Shown: positions 42,184 through 52,473, counted from the stretch's first letter. The stretch: DNA of 64,000 bases from Alphaproteobacteria bacterium (GCA_004293935.1 RDZH01000019.1:17962-81961), one strand, 5' to 3'. Notes: a model not told the origin generated them from the letters alone. Translations and numbers: made by a program.

Positions 42184-43701
42184 ATGCCCCATTCACTCCA
42201 TAATCTAGCATCGTTGTTGCGTATTGGGCGGGTATTGGCACAGCACAATGCCTTGTTTATGTGCGAATCCTTGCCGTTTTACCCGCTTCTGGCACGGTTT
42301 TATGCACGCTCACTTCGGCGATCTAAACATAAAGGTGGGCGCAGAGGTGAGCGTTTAGCCGCTGCCTTGGTGGAATTAGGGCCAACCTTCATTAAATTAG
42401 GGCAAGTATTATCCACGCGCTCAGATTTAATTGGGGAGGAATTTGCACGGGATTTAGCCTTGCTGCAAGATAGCCTACCGCCGTTTGGTTCGGATGTGGC
42501 ACGCAGTATCATTGAAGCAGAATTAGAAAAACCGATCAACGCATTATTCGATCATTTTGAAGATATACCCGTTGCAGCCGCATCCATGGCGCAGGTACAT
42601 TTTGCCATCACCAAAGAGGGCAAACGCGTTGCCGTGAAGATTTTGCGCCCCGATGTCGAAGTGCGCTTTAAGCGTGATCTTGCGTTATTTCGCTGGTTGG
42701 CGCGTATTATGGATCGCACCATGCCGCAATTTCGGCGTATGCGCCCGATTGAGATGGTGCAGATTATGGAAGATTCCGTGCATATGGAACTGGATTTACG
42801 CTATGAGGCTGCAGCAGCGGTAGAACTAAAAGCAAATATGCAGGGAGAGGAAGGATTTTATGTTCCTGAGATTGATTGGCAACGCACGACTTCTCGTGTG
42901 TTGACGCTGGAGCGTATTGACGGCATTGCGGGAAATAATGTTGAGGCAATTCGCGCACATGGGCATGATCTCAACCTCATTATAGAACATGCGGCTAATG
43001 CCTTTTTTGTGCAGGTGTTTCGTGATGGATTTTTCCACGCGGATATGCATCCGGGGAATCTGTTCATCATGGATGATGGGCGCATTGCCGTTGTCGATTT
43101 CGGGATTATGGGACGGCTGGATTATAAAAATCGTGTGTTTCTGGCACAAGTATTAAGCGGATTTTTGCGTGAGGATTATTATTTAGTAGCCAAGATTCAT
43201 GCAGAATTGGGGATTATCCCACCGCATAAATCGGTGGATCAGTTTGCGATGGCATGTATGGCGATTGGTAAGCCGATTTTGGGAAAAAATCTTGATGAAA
43301 TATCGGTAGCACGGTTGCTTGCGCAATTATTCCATCTCTCTGAGACCTTTGAAATGCGCCTGCAACCGCAATTATTATTATTGCAAAAAACCATGATGCT
43401 TGCTGAAGGCATTGGGCGATCGCTGAATCCTTCGATGAATATGTGGCGTATGTCTGAACCGTTGATTATGTCGTGGTATCGTCAGAATCTCAGTGGTCCT
43501 GCGATGGCACGCGCCAAGATTGATGATACGTTACAGCAACTTAAACGCTTGCCCGAGCTTATGGAATCGTTTCATACGGCATTGGAGCGTGTGGGGAATA
43601 AGGAATATACCAATACCACCAAGAAACCATCATGGATACAATATGTAGCTATTGCGTTGTTGCTCATTGGTTTGGGATGGGTGCTTGGTGCGCATTTTTA
43701 G
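42184..43701 (+). CDS. ubiB: Ubiquinone biosynthesis protein UbiB (ABC1/ADCK atypical kinase)
   Basis: 505 residues. The KxGQ motif FIKLGQVLSTRSDLI (about 60-75), the Ala-rich loop PVAAASMAQVHFA, VAVKILRPDV, FHADMHPGNLFI and VVDFGIMGRLD are the family's kinase-like motifs. A C-terminal hydrophobic helix (YVAIALLLIGLGWVLGA) anchors it in the membrane. In many alphaproteobacteria it lies directly after ubiE; here a restriction-modification pair separates them. Confidence 0.95.
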   Translation: MPHSLHNLASLLRIGRVLAQHNALFMCESLPFYPLLARFYARSLRRSKHKGGRRGERLAAALVELGPTFIKLGQVLSTRSDLIGEEFARDLALLQDSLPPFGSDVARSIIEAELEKPINALFDHFEDIPVAAASMAQVHFAITKEGKRVAVKILRPDVEVRFKRDLALFRWLARIMDRTMPQFRRMRPIEMVQIMEDSVHMELDLRYEAAAAVELKANMQGEEGFYVPEIDWQRTTSRVLTLERIDGIAGNNVEAIRAHGHDLNLIIEHAANAFFVQVFRDGFFHADMHPGNLFIMDDGRIAVVDFGIMGRLDYKNRVFLAQVLSGFLREDYYLVAKIHAELGIIPPHKSVDQFAMACMAIGKPILGKNLDEISVARLLAQLFHLSETFEMRLQPQLLLLQKTMMLAEGIGRSLNPSMNMWRMSEPLIMSWYRQNLSGPAMARAKIDDTLQQLKRLPELMESFHTALERVGNKEYTNTTKKPSWIQYVAIALLLIGLGWVLGAHF

Positions 43702-43760
43702 AAACAACTATAAGGGTTATGCTATGACTATAAAAAAACTTTTTCTTTTTTTGTGCATCT

Positions 43761-43823
43761 TATAGTGCTTCCATTATATTATTACCGATTAATCGGCAAG
43801 TATATAATGGAAAAAGCACTATA
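43761..43823. repeat. Palindromic repeat family A, full copy (63 bp)
   Basis: TATAGTGCTTCCATTATAT at the left mirrors ATATAATGG...AAGCACTATA at the right around the core TTACCGATTAATCGGCAA. The core equals that at 11949-11966 except for one base. First of three different palindromes in the 745-base gap after ubiB. Confidence 0.75.
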
Positions 43824-43834
43824 CATCATAGTGT

Positions 43835-43888
43835 TATAGTCGTTTTTTGACATAAAAAATGAGTAATTTTTTTGTCAAACGACTATAT
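43835..43888. repeat. Palindromic repeat family B, copy 3
   Basis: TATAGTCGTTTTTTGACATA, then AAAAATGAGTAATTTTTTT and GTCAAACGACTATA. The outer arms match the copies at 16922 and 21186. It directly abuts the start of the broken gene that follows. Confidence 0.75.
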
Positions 43889-43902
43889 GTGCGCCAACTA
43901 TT

Positions 43903-44406
43903 GTGAGTGCAAAAAATATTGATGATGTTCATAATGAAATGATTACACTGGTTAAAAAAGCGATGTGGCAAGGGGAAGCGAAGTTTGCGCAACCGTGGAA
44001 GGAAGGAGCAAACAAGGAAGAAGCCTATATATACCCATTTCATTTCAAGGAGTGGAGTCCTTGAAATGAAATTAAGGGTATATCTTATTAAAAACACTCA
44101 TCGTTTCCACATTTTGATACTGCGCATCGTGCGTGGGCGATGAGTATCGCTGATGCAGAGGCAAAACAGATACTGCGTTATGGGGTCATTAGTGGGCGTG
44201 CTGAAGCATGTGGTCTTGATTGGCAGCCCCATTTTAAGGCACTCATGGCACATGAACGCGCTAAGGGGCGCACAGAAGATCAAATGACCTATATTGGAGT
44301 ATTGCATGGGATAAGCAGTGCTGCGATTAAAGATCACCCCTGCTCAGCGAGTGATAGAGAAAAAGCGCGTAAAGCGGTACAAGATAGTATAAACCAGCTA
44401 AGATAG
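43903..44406 (+). pseudogene. Hypothetical gene interrupted by a palindromic insertion
   Basis: From GTG 43903 a frame reads SAKNIDDVHNEMITLVKKAM and continues to ...NKEEAY at 44027, then meets stops within a 55-bp palindrome (44028-44082). The same frame reopens after it (HSSFPHFDTAHRAWAM) and runs through MSIADAEAKQILRYGV to the stop at 44406. Both halves are charged, helical and similar in composition, so I read them as one gene of about 150 codons split by the insertion. An independent 88-residue product from ATG 44140 is possible. Family unknown. Confidence 0.5.
44028..44082. repeat. Palindrome inserted in a coding frame
   Basis: ATATACCCatTTCATTTCAAGG and CCTTGAAATGAAATtaaGGGTATAT are near-perfect inverted arms around AGTGGAGT. 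It introduces in-frame stops into the surrounding coding frame. No other copy seen in the window. Confidence 0.65.
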
Positions 44407-44407
44407 A

Positions 44408-44436
44408 AAGGTTGACTTTGCAACAAAGCCAACCTT
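44408..44436. terminator. Hairpin between convergent genes
   Basis: AAGGTTGACTTTG / CAAAGCCAACCTT with a 3-base loop lies 2 bases after one stop and 11 bases before the sucB stop; it likely ends both transcripts though a T-run is lacking. Confidence 0.6.
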
Positions 44437-44446
44437 CGCCTCTAAA

Positions 44447-45616
44447 CTATAATCCTAACAAGAAACGACGCGGGTCTTCAATCGATTCCTTAATGCGCTT
44501 CAAGAAGGTTACGGACTCACGCCCATCAATAATACGATGATCATAGGATAACGCCACATACATCATTGGACGAATCACGATTTGTCCATTGACCACAACA
44601 GGGCGTTCTTCGGTTTTATGCATCCCCAAAATACCTGATTGTGGCGGATTAATGATCGGAGTAGACATCAATGAACCATACACCCCACCATTAGAAATGG
44701 TGAATGTCCCACCTTGTAAATCCTTCATTGCCAACGTACCTTTGCGGGCTTGCTGCGCTTTTGCTGCTAAATCTCCCTCAATCTCAGAGAGTGATTTTTT
44801 ATCTGCATCACGGATGACAGGAACGACAAGTCCATTTTCCGTACCCACGGCAACGCCAATATCATAATAATTTTTATAGACCAATTCATCACCATCAATT
44901 TGTGCATTCACCTCAGGTAGTTCTTGCAATGCATTGACGGCAGCCTTCACAAAGAAGCCCATAAAGCCAAGTTTAATACCAAATTTACGTTCAAAATCAT
45001 CCTTATATTGTGAACGCAACTCGATGACACTTGACATATCAATCTCATTAAACGTCGTGAGAATGGCGGCGGTATTTTGTGAATCCTTCAAACGGCGTGA
45101 AATCACTTGACGCAATTTCGTCATTTTCACACGTTCTTCACGTTCACCTTTTGGCTTCGGCTCTTCGCTATGCACGGCTGCCATCGGCACAACATTTTTT
45201 GCGGCCAATACATCACCTTTCGTGACGCGCCCATCTTTGCCTGTGGCAACCACAGCATCACGCGCAATCTGTGGATTTTCTGCAAGCATTTTCGTTGCTG
45301 CCGGGCCATCTTTTGCCGCTGCAGGAGTGCTTGCTACTGCAGATGCAGGGGCAGAAGGAGCAGGAGTGGATGCCACCGCACCTTCCCGAATCACGCCTAA
45401 AAGCGTCCCCACATTCACCGTTGCATCTTGCTGTACTGCCACGGATTCCAACACGCCATCACATGGTGAATTGACTTCCATCGATACTTTATCGGTTTCT
45501 AATTCTACCAATGGCTCATCTTTTTTTACAGCATCACCTGCTTTCTTGAACCATTTTGCAATGGTCGCTTCACTCACAGATTCACCCAACGAAGGCACAA
45601 CAATATCAGCACACAT
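44447..45616 (-). CDS. sucB: 2-oxoglutarate dehydrogenase E2 component (dihydrolipoyl succinyltransferase)
   Basis: 389 residues. N-terminal lipoyl domain with the lipoylated Lys in [14 protein letters not shown] (about 42); Ala/Pro linker; peripheral-subunit-binding domain ([23 protein letters not shown], about 108-140); C-terminal catalytic domain with [20 protein letters not shown] and [12 protein letters not shown] (catalytic His/Asp). It transfers the succinyl group to CoA in the TCA cycle. Transcribed after sucA with a 124-base gap holding a hairpin; E3 is not adjacent. Lipoylation would need LipA, also encoded here. Confidence 0.96.
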   Translation of the reverse strand: MCADIVVPSLGESVSEATIAKWFKKAGDAVKKDEPLVELETDKVSMEVNSPCDGVLESVAVQQDATVNVGTLLGVIREGAVASTPAPSAPASAVASTPAAAKDGPAATKMLAENPQIARDAVVATGKDGRVTKGDVLAAKNVVPMAAVHSEEPKPKGEREERVKMTKLRQVISRRLKDSQNTAAILTTFNEIDMSSVIELRSQYKDDFERKFGIKLGFMGFFVKAAVNALQELPEVNAQIDGDELVYKNYYDIGVAVGTENGLVVPVIRDADKKSLSEIEGDLAAKAQQARKGTLAMKDLQGGTFTISNGGVYGSLMSTPIINPPQSGILGMHKTEERPVVVNGQIVIRPMMYVALSYDHRIIDGRESVTFLKRIKESIEDPRRFLLGL

Positions 45617-45687
45617 GTTATAAAACTCCAGAAAAAATACTTTATTATAGTTACGTTATTGTGCTTTTGCACACAAGAAAAACTGGT

Positions 45688-45735
45688 ATGATATGCCACA
45701 AAAAGAAGTATTTTTCTTCTTCTGTGACATATCAT
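45688..45735 (-). terminator. Hairpin between sucA and sucB
   Basis: ATGATATG-CACA-AAGAAG pairs with CTTCTT-GTG-CATATCAT around a short T-rich loop, 6 bases after the sucA stop. It may attenuate transcription into sucB or stabilise the sucA message. Confidence 0.5.
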
Positions 45736-45740
45736 CGAAG

Positions 45741-48650
45741 TTATGTGGTTACATCAAAAGCACTCAACACCAATTCTTGTTGTTCACGATTATGAATCTT
45801 CAAATATCCCGCTGCAGGTGATGCAGCCATCACACGCCCAACATAAGCAGGGCGATCACTGCGTCCAATATCCAACAATACATCCTCAATATATGGCGCA
45901 ACGAATGTCCACGCGCCCATATTTTTCGGCTCTTCTTGCACCCATGCGATGGATGCGTTCGGATAACGCTGCACAACCGCTTTCAGTTGATTGTGCGGGA
46001 ATGGATAATATTGTTCAAGGCGTATAATCGCGACATCGTCAATGCCACGATCATCACGGAATTGCAACAGATCATAATAGACCTTACCACTAGTGATTAG
46101 TACTTTGCGAATTTTCGCATCTTCTTTCAGTGGGTATTGCTCACCATAGACTTTTTCAAAGCGTGTACCCGGTGCAAAATCTTCGATGGTGGAGACAGCA
46201 CGCTTATGACGAAGCAAGGATTTTGGTGTCATCACAATCAATGGTTTACGGAAATTGCGATGCAACTGACGGCGCAATACATGGAAGAAGTTAGCGGGCG
46301 TAGTGCAATTCACCACTTGCATATTTTCTTGACCACATAATTGCAAGAAACGCTCAAGGCGTGCGGATGAATGTTCCGGCCCTTGCCCTTCATAGCCATG
46401 AGGCAGCAACATCACTAAGCCCGACATACGCAACCATTTAATTTCACCCGATGCGATGAATTGATCAATCATGATTTGCGCACCGTTGCAGAAATCACCA
46501 AATTGCGCTTCCCACAAAGTGAGGGCGTTCGGCTCAGCTTGGGAATAGCCATATTCAAAGCCAAGGATTGCAAACTCTGAAAGAGAGCTATCGACAACTT
46601 CAATATGTTTTTCTACGCCTTTGAGGTTATTCAGTGGCGTGTACCGCTCCTCCGTGATTTGATCCACCAACACTGCATGACGATGCGAGAACGTACCACG
46701 GCAGCTATCTTGCCCTGTTAAGCGCACGGGATAGCCCTCACGAAGTAAGGTTGCAAAGCCTAAATGCTCCCCCATTGCCCAATCAATTTCTTTGCCGTCA
46801 AGCACCGCTTTGGTGCGTGTTTCGATGATACGCTTCAGCTTGCTATTGACGTTAAAACCTTGCGGTATCTCCGCCATTTGGGCGGCAAGATCGCGCAACA
46901 CATCCACATCCACGCCTGTGTCAGGGGTCGTGCGCTTGCTTGCTTCTTCGGCTTCGGCAAGATTTGACCATGCCCCGCCCAACCAATCGGCTTTGTTTGG
47001 CTTATAGTTTTTTCCTGCATCAAATTGCTGCTCAAAATAACTATTAAATTGCGCATATTCCGCCTGTACATCCTGCTCAGTCACTGTGCCTTGAGAAATC
47101 AACACATCAGCATACATGCGTGCAGGAGATTTTTTCTGGCGGATGGCTTGATACATTTGTGGCTGCGTGAACATTGGCTCATCACCTTCATTATGCCCAT
47201 ATTTGCGGTAGCAGAATATATCAATCACCACATCGCGCCCAAATTCTTGACGGAATTCTGTTGCTAAACGGCACGCATACACCACTGCTTCAGGGTCTTC
47301 CCCATTGACATGGAAAATCGGCGCTTGTACCATTTTTGCCACATCCGATGGATAGGGCGTAAAGCGCGAATATTTCGGGCTGGTGGTAAAGCCAATCTGA
47401 TTATTGACGATAATATGCAATGTTCCGCCTGTACGATAACCGCGCAATTCAGAAAGCGACAAAGTTTCAGGTACAATCCCCTGCCCTGCAAATGCAGCAT
47501 CGCCATGCAGCAATATGCCCAAAACGCTACGTTTTTCTGTGTCCCCACGCTGATCCATCTTGGCGCGCACCTTACCGCATACAACGGGATTCACCGCTTC
47601 TAGGTGCGATGGGTTCGCGGTAAGTGATAAGTGCAAGGATTTATCGTGTGGCATAGGACGATCCGCCGACACACCAATATGATATTTCACATCGCCCGAT
47701 GAGTTCACCCATTCAGGGAAATCAGCATTACCATGAAACAGCGAGAACATCTCAACATATGGCTTTTTCATGATGTTGGTGAGTACGTTCATGCGCCCGC
47801 GATGCGGCATCCCCACGATCACTTCTTCCACACCAAGGCGTGATGCCACATGAATCACCTCTTGCATACCGGGCAGCATGGCATCGCCCCCTTGCACGGA
47901 GAAGCGTTTCATGCCCGGATATTTCGTATGCAAAAATTCTTCAAACGCATCCACTTCAATCAATTCACGCAAAATATCTTTCTTCGATTGCGGATTAATA
48001 TGAGGCTTACCCTGCATTTGCTCAAAGCGTTGCTGAATCCAGTGCTTTTGCTCTGGATATTGAATATGCATAAATTCAACGCCGATCGTTTGGCAGTAGG
48101 TACGATCCAAAATCGAAATAATCTCATTAAGTGTTGCAGATTGCTTGCCCAACGTACCACCAAGATAAATCTCTTTCGTATAATCTTCGCGTACAAAGCC
48201 ATAACTCATAGGATTGAGTTCAGGGTGCGAGCGATCCTTATTCTCTGGCTGTGCCAATGGGTCAAGATTGGCTTTTAGATGCCCACGCACGCGGTACGCA
48301 TGAATTAATTGCAATGCCCGAATGGAGTGCAAAATGGCGGTATCATCTTGTGCCACAATCTGCTTTTCTTTCTTGGCAATCTCTTTCTTTTCTTCGGGGT
48401 CAAGCACACCAACAACGCCCGAATGATCTTCCACCCATGAGGCACGTGGCATGATTTGCGATCCGCTCAATGATCCGAAAAATGCACGCCACTCCGCATC
48501 CACTTGGGCAGGGTCTTCGCGGTAGAGCTTATACATATCTTCAATAAACAGCTCATTGCCTGCAAAAAGATATTGTGAATCGACAAATTGTTCCCAAATA
48601 GATGATTCCGATGGGATCACAGGGGAATTAGAAGCATGTGCTTGTGTCAT
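45741..48650 (-). CDS. sucA: 2-oxoglutarate dehydrogenase E1 component
   Basis: About 969 residues from ATG 48650 (an ATG 5 codons earlier is possible). N-terminal SQYLFAGNELFIEDMYKLYREDP, then RFSVQGGDAMLPGMQEV, GMPHRGRMNVL, HLSLTANPSHLEAVNPVV (thiamine diphosphate/active-site His) and GDAAFAGQGIVPETL. The C-terminal transketolase-like part has LLPHGYEGQGPEHSSARLER and VWVQEEPKN-like AWVQEEPKNMGAW. Normal length for the family. It decarboxylates 2-oxoglutarate and passes succinyl to SucB. Confidence 0.97.
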   Translation of the reverse strand: MTQAHASNSPVIPSESSIWEQFVDSQYLFAGNELFIEDMYKLYREDPAQVDAEWRAFFGSLSGSQIMPRASWVEDHSGVVGVLDPEEKKEIAKKEKQIVAQDDTAILHSIRALQLIHAYRVRGHLKANLDPLAQPENKDRSHPELNPMSYGFVREDYTKEIYLGGTLGKQSATLNEIISILDRTYCQTIGVEFMHIQYPEQKHWIQQRFEQMQGKPHINPQSKKDILRELIEVDAFEEFLHTKYPGMKRFSVQGGDAMLPGMQEVIHVASRLGVEEVIVGMPHRGRMNVLTNIMKKPYVEMFSLFHGNADFPEWVNSSGDVKYHIGVSADRPMPHDKSLHLSLTANPSHLEAVNPVVCGKVRAKMDQRGDTEKRSVLGILLHGDAAFAGQGIVPETLSLSELRGYRTGGTLHIIVNNQIGFTTSPKYSRFTPYPSDVAKMVQAPIFHVNGEDPEAVVYACRLATEFRQEFGRDVVIDIFCYRKYGHNEGDEPMFTQPQMYQAIRQKKSPARMYADVLISQGTVTEQDVQAEYAQFNSYFEQQFDAGKNYKPNKADWLGGAWSNLAEAEEASKRTTPDTGVDVDVLRDLAAQMAEIPQGFNVNSKLKRIIETRTKAVLDGKEIDWAMGEHLGFATLLREGYPVRLTGQDSCRGTFSHRHAVLVDQITEERYTPLNNLKGVEKHIEVVDSSLSEFAILGFEYGYSQAEPNALTLWEAQFGDFCNGAQIMIDQFIASGEIKWLRMSGLVMLLPHGYEGQGPEHSSARLERFLQLCGQENMQVVNCTTPANFFHVLRRQLHRNFRKPLIVMTPKSLLRHKRAVSTIEDFAPGTRFEKVYGEQYPLKEDAKIRKVLITSGKVYYDLLQFRDDRGIDDVAIIRLEQYYPFPHNQLKAVVQRYPNASIAWVQEEPKNMGAWTFVAPYIEDVLLDIGRSDRPAYVGRVMAASPAAGYLKIHNREQQELVLSAFDVTT

Positions 48651-48820
48651 AGATAGTACATCCATAGAGCAAATAAATGGTTTGAAATTGCAATGTAACT
48701 ATTCCTCGCATCAGATGCAAGTATTTCTTGTGTTTAGCTGGTATACTCCATAATATTAAAAGAAACTGTTAACAAGAAAACACTAGCGGATGATGCAAAA
48801 ATACTTTATAAGATAGGGTC

Positions 48821-50218
48821 ATGACAATACGAGTACGATTCGCCCCCTCACCAACGGGCTACCTTCATATTGGCGGTGCGCGCACTGCCTTATTTAATTA
48901 TCTTTTTGCCCGCCATCATGACGGTGCATTTTTGTTACGTATCGAGGATACCGACAAAGCACGTTCCACTGATGATGCTATTCGTGCGATTCATGAGGGG
49001 CTTGCATGGCTTGGGCTGCTTGAAGATGAACAAGCGGTGCTGCAATCTTCCCGCGTGGATCGTCATCAAGAGGTGGTGCGCCAACTGATAGATCGCGGTC
49101 ATGCCTATGCATGTTATATGAGTGCGGAAGAACTAGCGCACGCACGCGAAGAAGCACAAAGCCGTGGTGAAATGTACCGTTATGATGGTCGTTGGCGCGA
49201 TAAACCCCTTGGGGAGGATACACCCGCATGGATTTCTCCTTCCTTCCGCCTGAAAGCCCCCAAGGAAGGATCACTCACCCTGCATGATGCCGTGCAAGGA
49301 AGTGTTACCGTCGCCTATAGCGACTTAGACGATATGGTGCTGATGCGTTCCGATGGCACACCCACCTATCTGCTTGCCGTTGTGGTTGATGATCATGATA
49401 TGGGCATTACGCATATTATTCGCGGTGATGATCACTTCACGAATAGTTTTCGTCAAGCCATGATTTATGATGCGATGGGCTGGACATTGCCACAATTAGC
49501 GCATATTCCTCTCATTCACGGGGCGGATGGTGCAAAACTTTCTAAACGGCATGGCGCGCTTGGGGTTGATGCCTACCGTGATATGGGCTATCTTCCTGAA
49601 GCAGTGCGGAATTATTTGCTGCGCCTTGGCTGGTCGCATGGGGATGATGAGATTATTTCAGATGAACAAGCGATTGCATGGTTTGATTTAGACGGACTCG
49701 GCAAATCACCTTCCCGCTTTGATATGGATAAACTCAACCACATCAATGCCCATTATCTGCGTGCAGCGGAGTTGGATCGCATACTCACGCTCGCACAGCC
49801 CTTCATTGAGCAGCATATTGGGCGTGCCTTAGATGCCACAGAACAACAACGCCTTCGCGTTGCCATGCCTGAGCTACAAACACGTGCGCATACCTTGGTG
49901 GAGCTGGCAGAACAGGCCGCATTTTACTTTGTTGCCCCCGCCCATTATTCTGAAAAAGCACACGCACTCATTGCCACTCATAGAGATATTCTTTGCGGCG
50001 TTCATGATGCACTGCACCTATTGGAGCAGTGGGATGCAGCATCCATTCAGCAATGCTGCACCGATTATGGTGCATCTGTCGGACAAAAACTCGGTGGCGT
50101 GATGAATCCCATCCGTGCCGCAATAACTGGTTCTCATGCATCCCCTTCTATGTTTGGTGTGATGGAGTTGCTTGGCAAAAATGAGAGTTTACAACGTATT
50201 AAAGGGGCAACATTATGA
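48821..50218 (+). CDS. gltX: Glutamyl-tRNA synthetase
   Basis: 465 residues. Class I synthetase: FAPSPTGYLHIGGARTALFN (HIGH-type HIGG), LLRIEDTD, the tRNA-Glu-specific YRYDGRWRDKP region, and KLSKRHGALGV (KMSKS loop) at about 240. Anticodon-binding helical domain at the C-terminus. A discriminating or non-discriminating role for tRNA-Gln is not decidable here. The stop overlaps the next gene by 4 bases. Confidence 0.95.
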   Translation: MTIRVRFAPSPTGYLHIGGARTALFNYLFARHHDGAFLLRIEDTDKARSTDDAIRAIHEGLAWLGLLEDEQAVLQSSRVDRHQEVVRQLIDRGHAYACYMSAEELAHAREEAQSRGEMYRYDGRWRDKPLGEDTPAWISPSFRLKAPKEGSLTLHDAVQGSVTVAYSDLDDMVLMRSDGTPTYLLAVVVDDHDMGITHIIRGDDHFTNSFRQAMIYDAMGWTLPQLAHIPLIHGADGAKLSKRHGALGVDAYRDMGYLPEAVRNYLLRLGWSHGDDEIISDEQAIAWFDLDGLGKSPSRFDMDKLNHINAHYLRAAELDRILTLAQPFIEQHIGRALDATEQQRLRVAMPELQTRAHTLVELAEQAAFYFVAPAHYSEKAHALIATHRDILCGVHDALHLLEQWDAASIQQCCTDYGASVGQKLGGVMNPIRAAITGSHASPSMFGVMELLGKNESLQRIKGATL

Positions 50219-50730
50219 TCATCATTCGTGATGCCAACATCGAACAGGATGCACACCCCATTTGCAAAATGCTGCAAGCCCTTGCCTATGAGGAGAGTGT
50301 GCGATCCTTCGTGCGCCCTGAGGCACTGATTGAGCAAACATTACGAGGTACACCGCGCCTCAAAGTTGCGGTAGCGGAAGCTAAAGAACACGGAGCGCAC
50401 AAGGTGGTAGGGGTAGCAATCGCCTATCGTGGTTTTGATGTGCTTTCTGCCACACCGGGATTGCATCTAAGTGATATTTATGTGCGCCCTGAATATCGCA
50501 AAGGGGGCTTAGCGCGTCGGTTGATTGCGCATATTGTGCAAATGAACCCAAATGATCCATGCGAGTGGATGTCGTGGACGATGTTGAGCGAAAACAAAGT
50601 CGCACGCGGATTTTATCAACATATGGGCGCAACGCATTTGGATGTTGATTTCATGGCGTTCGGCGCAAGTGATTTAACTGCCCTTATCCGTAATACAGAG
50701 CAACACCAGCAAACCTACGCGGAAGAATAA
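50215..50730 (+). CDS. GNAT-family N-acetyltransferase
   Basis: 171 residues. HLSDIYVRPEYRKGGLARRLIAHIV carries the acetyl-CoA loop (R/Q-x-x-G-G/x variant RKGGLA) and WTMLSENKVARGFYQHMGA the last GNAT motif. Start codon overlaps the gltX stop, so it is translationally coupled. Substrate unknown. Confidence 0.88.
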   Translation: MIIIRDANIEQDAHPICKMLQALAYEESVRSFVRPEALIEQTLRGTPRLKVAVAEAKEHGAHKVVGVAIAYRGFDVLSATPGLHLSDIYVRPEYRKGGLARRLIAHIVQMNPNDPCEWMSWTMLSENKVARGFYQHMGATHLDVDFMAFGASDLTALIRNTEQHQQTYAEE

Positions 50731-50844
50731 AAAATATCATTTTTTTCAATGACTTACGCAGAAATAATGCTATAGTAGTTGCGAAGGCAAGCAACCTGCT
50801 TTATGGTACGGAATCATTCGCTCTATGACTAGGACTAACGCCAC

Positions 50845-52473
50845 ATGACCTCACCTAATAATCGCACTATTTGTTCCCCTATTCGCTTGGTTGCGCTATG
50901 GTTGCTGATGTGTAGTATGATGGTAATCACATGTGCTGCGCCGTCATTTGCAGCCACCCGTCATGCGGTGCTGATGTATGATGCAGACACAAAAAAAGTA
51001 CTCTATCATGAACATGGCTATGCGCAACGTTATCCAGCGTCACTCACCAAAATGATGACCCTCTATATGCTATTTGAACAGATGCGCATGGGGCGTGTTA
51101 GGCTTTCCACCTCCATGAATGTCTCACGTTATGCAGCGTCGCAACCGCAAACCAATATCTCACTGCGAGCAGGTGAGCGCATCACCGTTGAGCAAGCGAT
51201 CAAAGCGTTGGTGGTACGTTCCGCGAATGATGTTGCCGTGGTTGTGGCAGAACATATTGGTGGCAGTGAGAGCAAATTTGCACAGATGGCAACCAACAAA
51301 GCCCGTCAGTTAGGCATGAAAAATACCATCTACAAAAACCCTCATGGTCTGCCTAATGGACGGCAGGTGACGACAGCAATGGATATGGCATTGCTTGGTG
51401 CGGCACTTCGACGGGACTTTCCACAATATTATCACTATTTCACCACACGAAAATTTTCCTATCGTGGTAGGCATTATACTTCCCATAATCGTGTACTGAA
51501 TCGTTTGCAAGGGGTGGATGGAATTAAAACAGGCTACATCAACGCCTCTGGATTCAACTTAGTCAGTTCATACCGACGCAATGGCGTGAATTTGGTGGGT
51601 GTGGTGATGGGTGGCAATTCTGCCGTAGAGCGTGATAATCGTATGGTGAAAATGCTGAGTCAAACCAGCACCCGTCTTGCTGCTGAGCGTGGTGGACGGA
51701 GCATTGTCCCCAGCGAACCGCCTATCGCCTATGCTCCTCATGCAACATCGTTCTTTGCACCAAAGCCGCTTTTCAAACCGCAACCGAGCAATGCACTTGG
51801 GCAAGCGTCTGCCCCTCCTATCCCCGCACCACATACGCCTATGCAGGCAATGATCGCGTCACCTGCGGCGCAACCGCCTATTCGCATTAGCCCACGCAAA
51901 GAGCGTAATATGTTGGAGCGTTTAATCACGCAGGTGCTTGGCAAAGAAGAGCCGCAACCGCAGCAACCTAGTGGTGAAATACACGTCGACCTTTCTAATG
52001 ATGCCGCACGCGCTGCTAAAAACAGCTTCGGATTAAGCCTTGATCTGGAAGAGCCGCGTACTACGCCTCCTGAAATATGGACACCGCAACGTATTGTATC
52101 CGTGCCGATTATCGAGCCTACAGCACCCAAAACCACTACAGCTCCTCCCAAAAACACACTTGATTATCAATTTGCTACCTTGAATCATGATCAACCCATC
52201 CCTGCTCCTTTGCCTATCCAAGAAGGTAAAGAATGGGCGGTGCAAATTGGTGTATTCCCTGATAACACAAGCGCGCAACAAGCACTTGCAGAAACTGTGC
52301 GCACTCTTGGAGTGTCAGCAACAAATGCTAGTAGTTCGGTGGAATATGCGCAAAATGCTACGTCACACTTTCATCGCGCCCGCTTAAAAAACCTTACGCA
52401 CCCTGAAGCCGTGCAGCTCTGCACGAGGTTAAGCAGCAAAGGGAGGGATTGTTTTGTGGTGCGCAGTGATTAA
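50845..52473 (+). CDS. D-alanyl-D-alanine carboxypeptidase with C-terminal SPOR domain
   Basis: 542 residues. A hydrophobic signal at about 15-37 ends with ASFAA. Penicillin-binding protein motifs: SLTKM (SxxK, about 65), RSANDVAV (SxN) and GIKTGYINASGFNL (KTG). A long Pro/Ala/Thr-rich linker (about 290-445) precedes a SPOR domain (GKEWAVQIGVFPDNTSAQQA to the end) that binds denuded septal glycan. It trims peptidoglycan pentapeptides, likely at the division site. DacA/DacD-like; exact orthology is uncertain. Confidence 0.92.
   Translation: MTSPNNRTICSPIRLVALWLLMCSMMVITCAAPSFAATRHAVLMYDADTKKVLYHEHGYAQRYPASLTKMMTLYMLFEQMRMGRVRLSTSMNVSRYAASQPQTNISLRAGERITVEQAIKALVVRSANDVAVVVAEHIGGSESKFAQMATNKARQLGMKNTIYKNPHGLPNGRQVTTAMDMALLGAALRRDFPQYYHYFTTRKFSYRGRHYTSHNRVLNRLQGVDGIKTGYINASGFNLVSSYRRNGVNLVGVVMGGNSAVERDNRMVKMLSQTSTRLAAERGGRSIVPSEPPIAYAPHATSFFAPKPLFKPQPSNALGQASAPPIPAPHTPMQAMIASPAAQPPIRISPRKERNMLERLITQVLGKEEPQPQQPSGEIHVDLSNDAARAAKNSFGLSLDLEEPRTTPPEIWTPQRIVSVPIIEPTAPKTTTAPPKNTLDYQFATLNHDQPIPAPLPIQEGKEWAVQIGVFPDNTSAQQALAETVRTLGVSATNASSSVEYAQNATSHFHRARLKNLTHPEAVQLCTRLSSKGRDCFVVRSD

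Noticed and set aside
45222..45623. 133-codon open frame opposite sucB
   Set aside because: It complements the lipoyl domain and Ala/Pro linker; no independent evidence.
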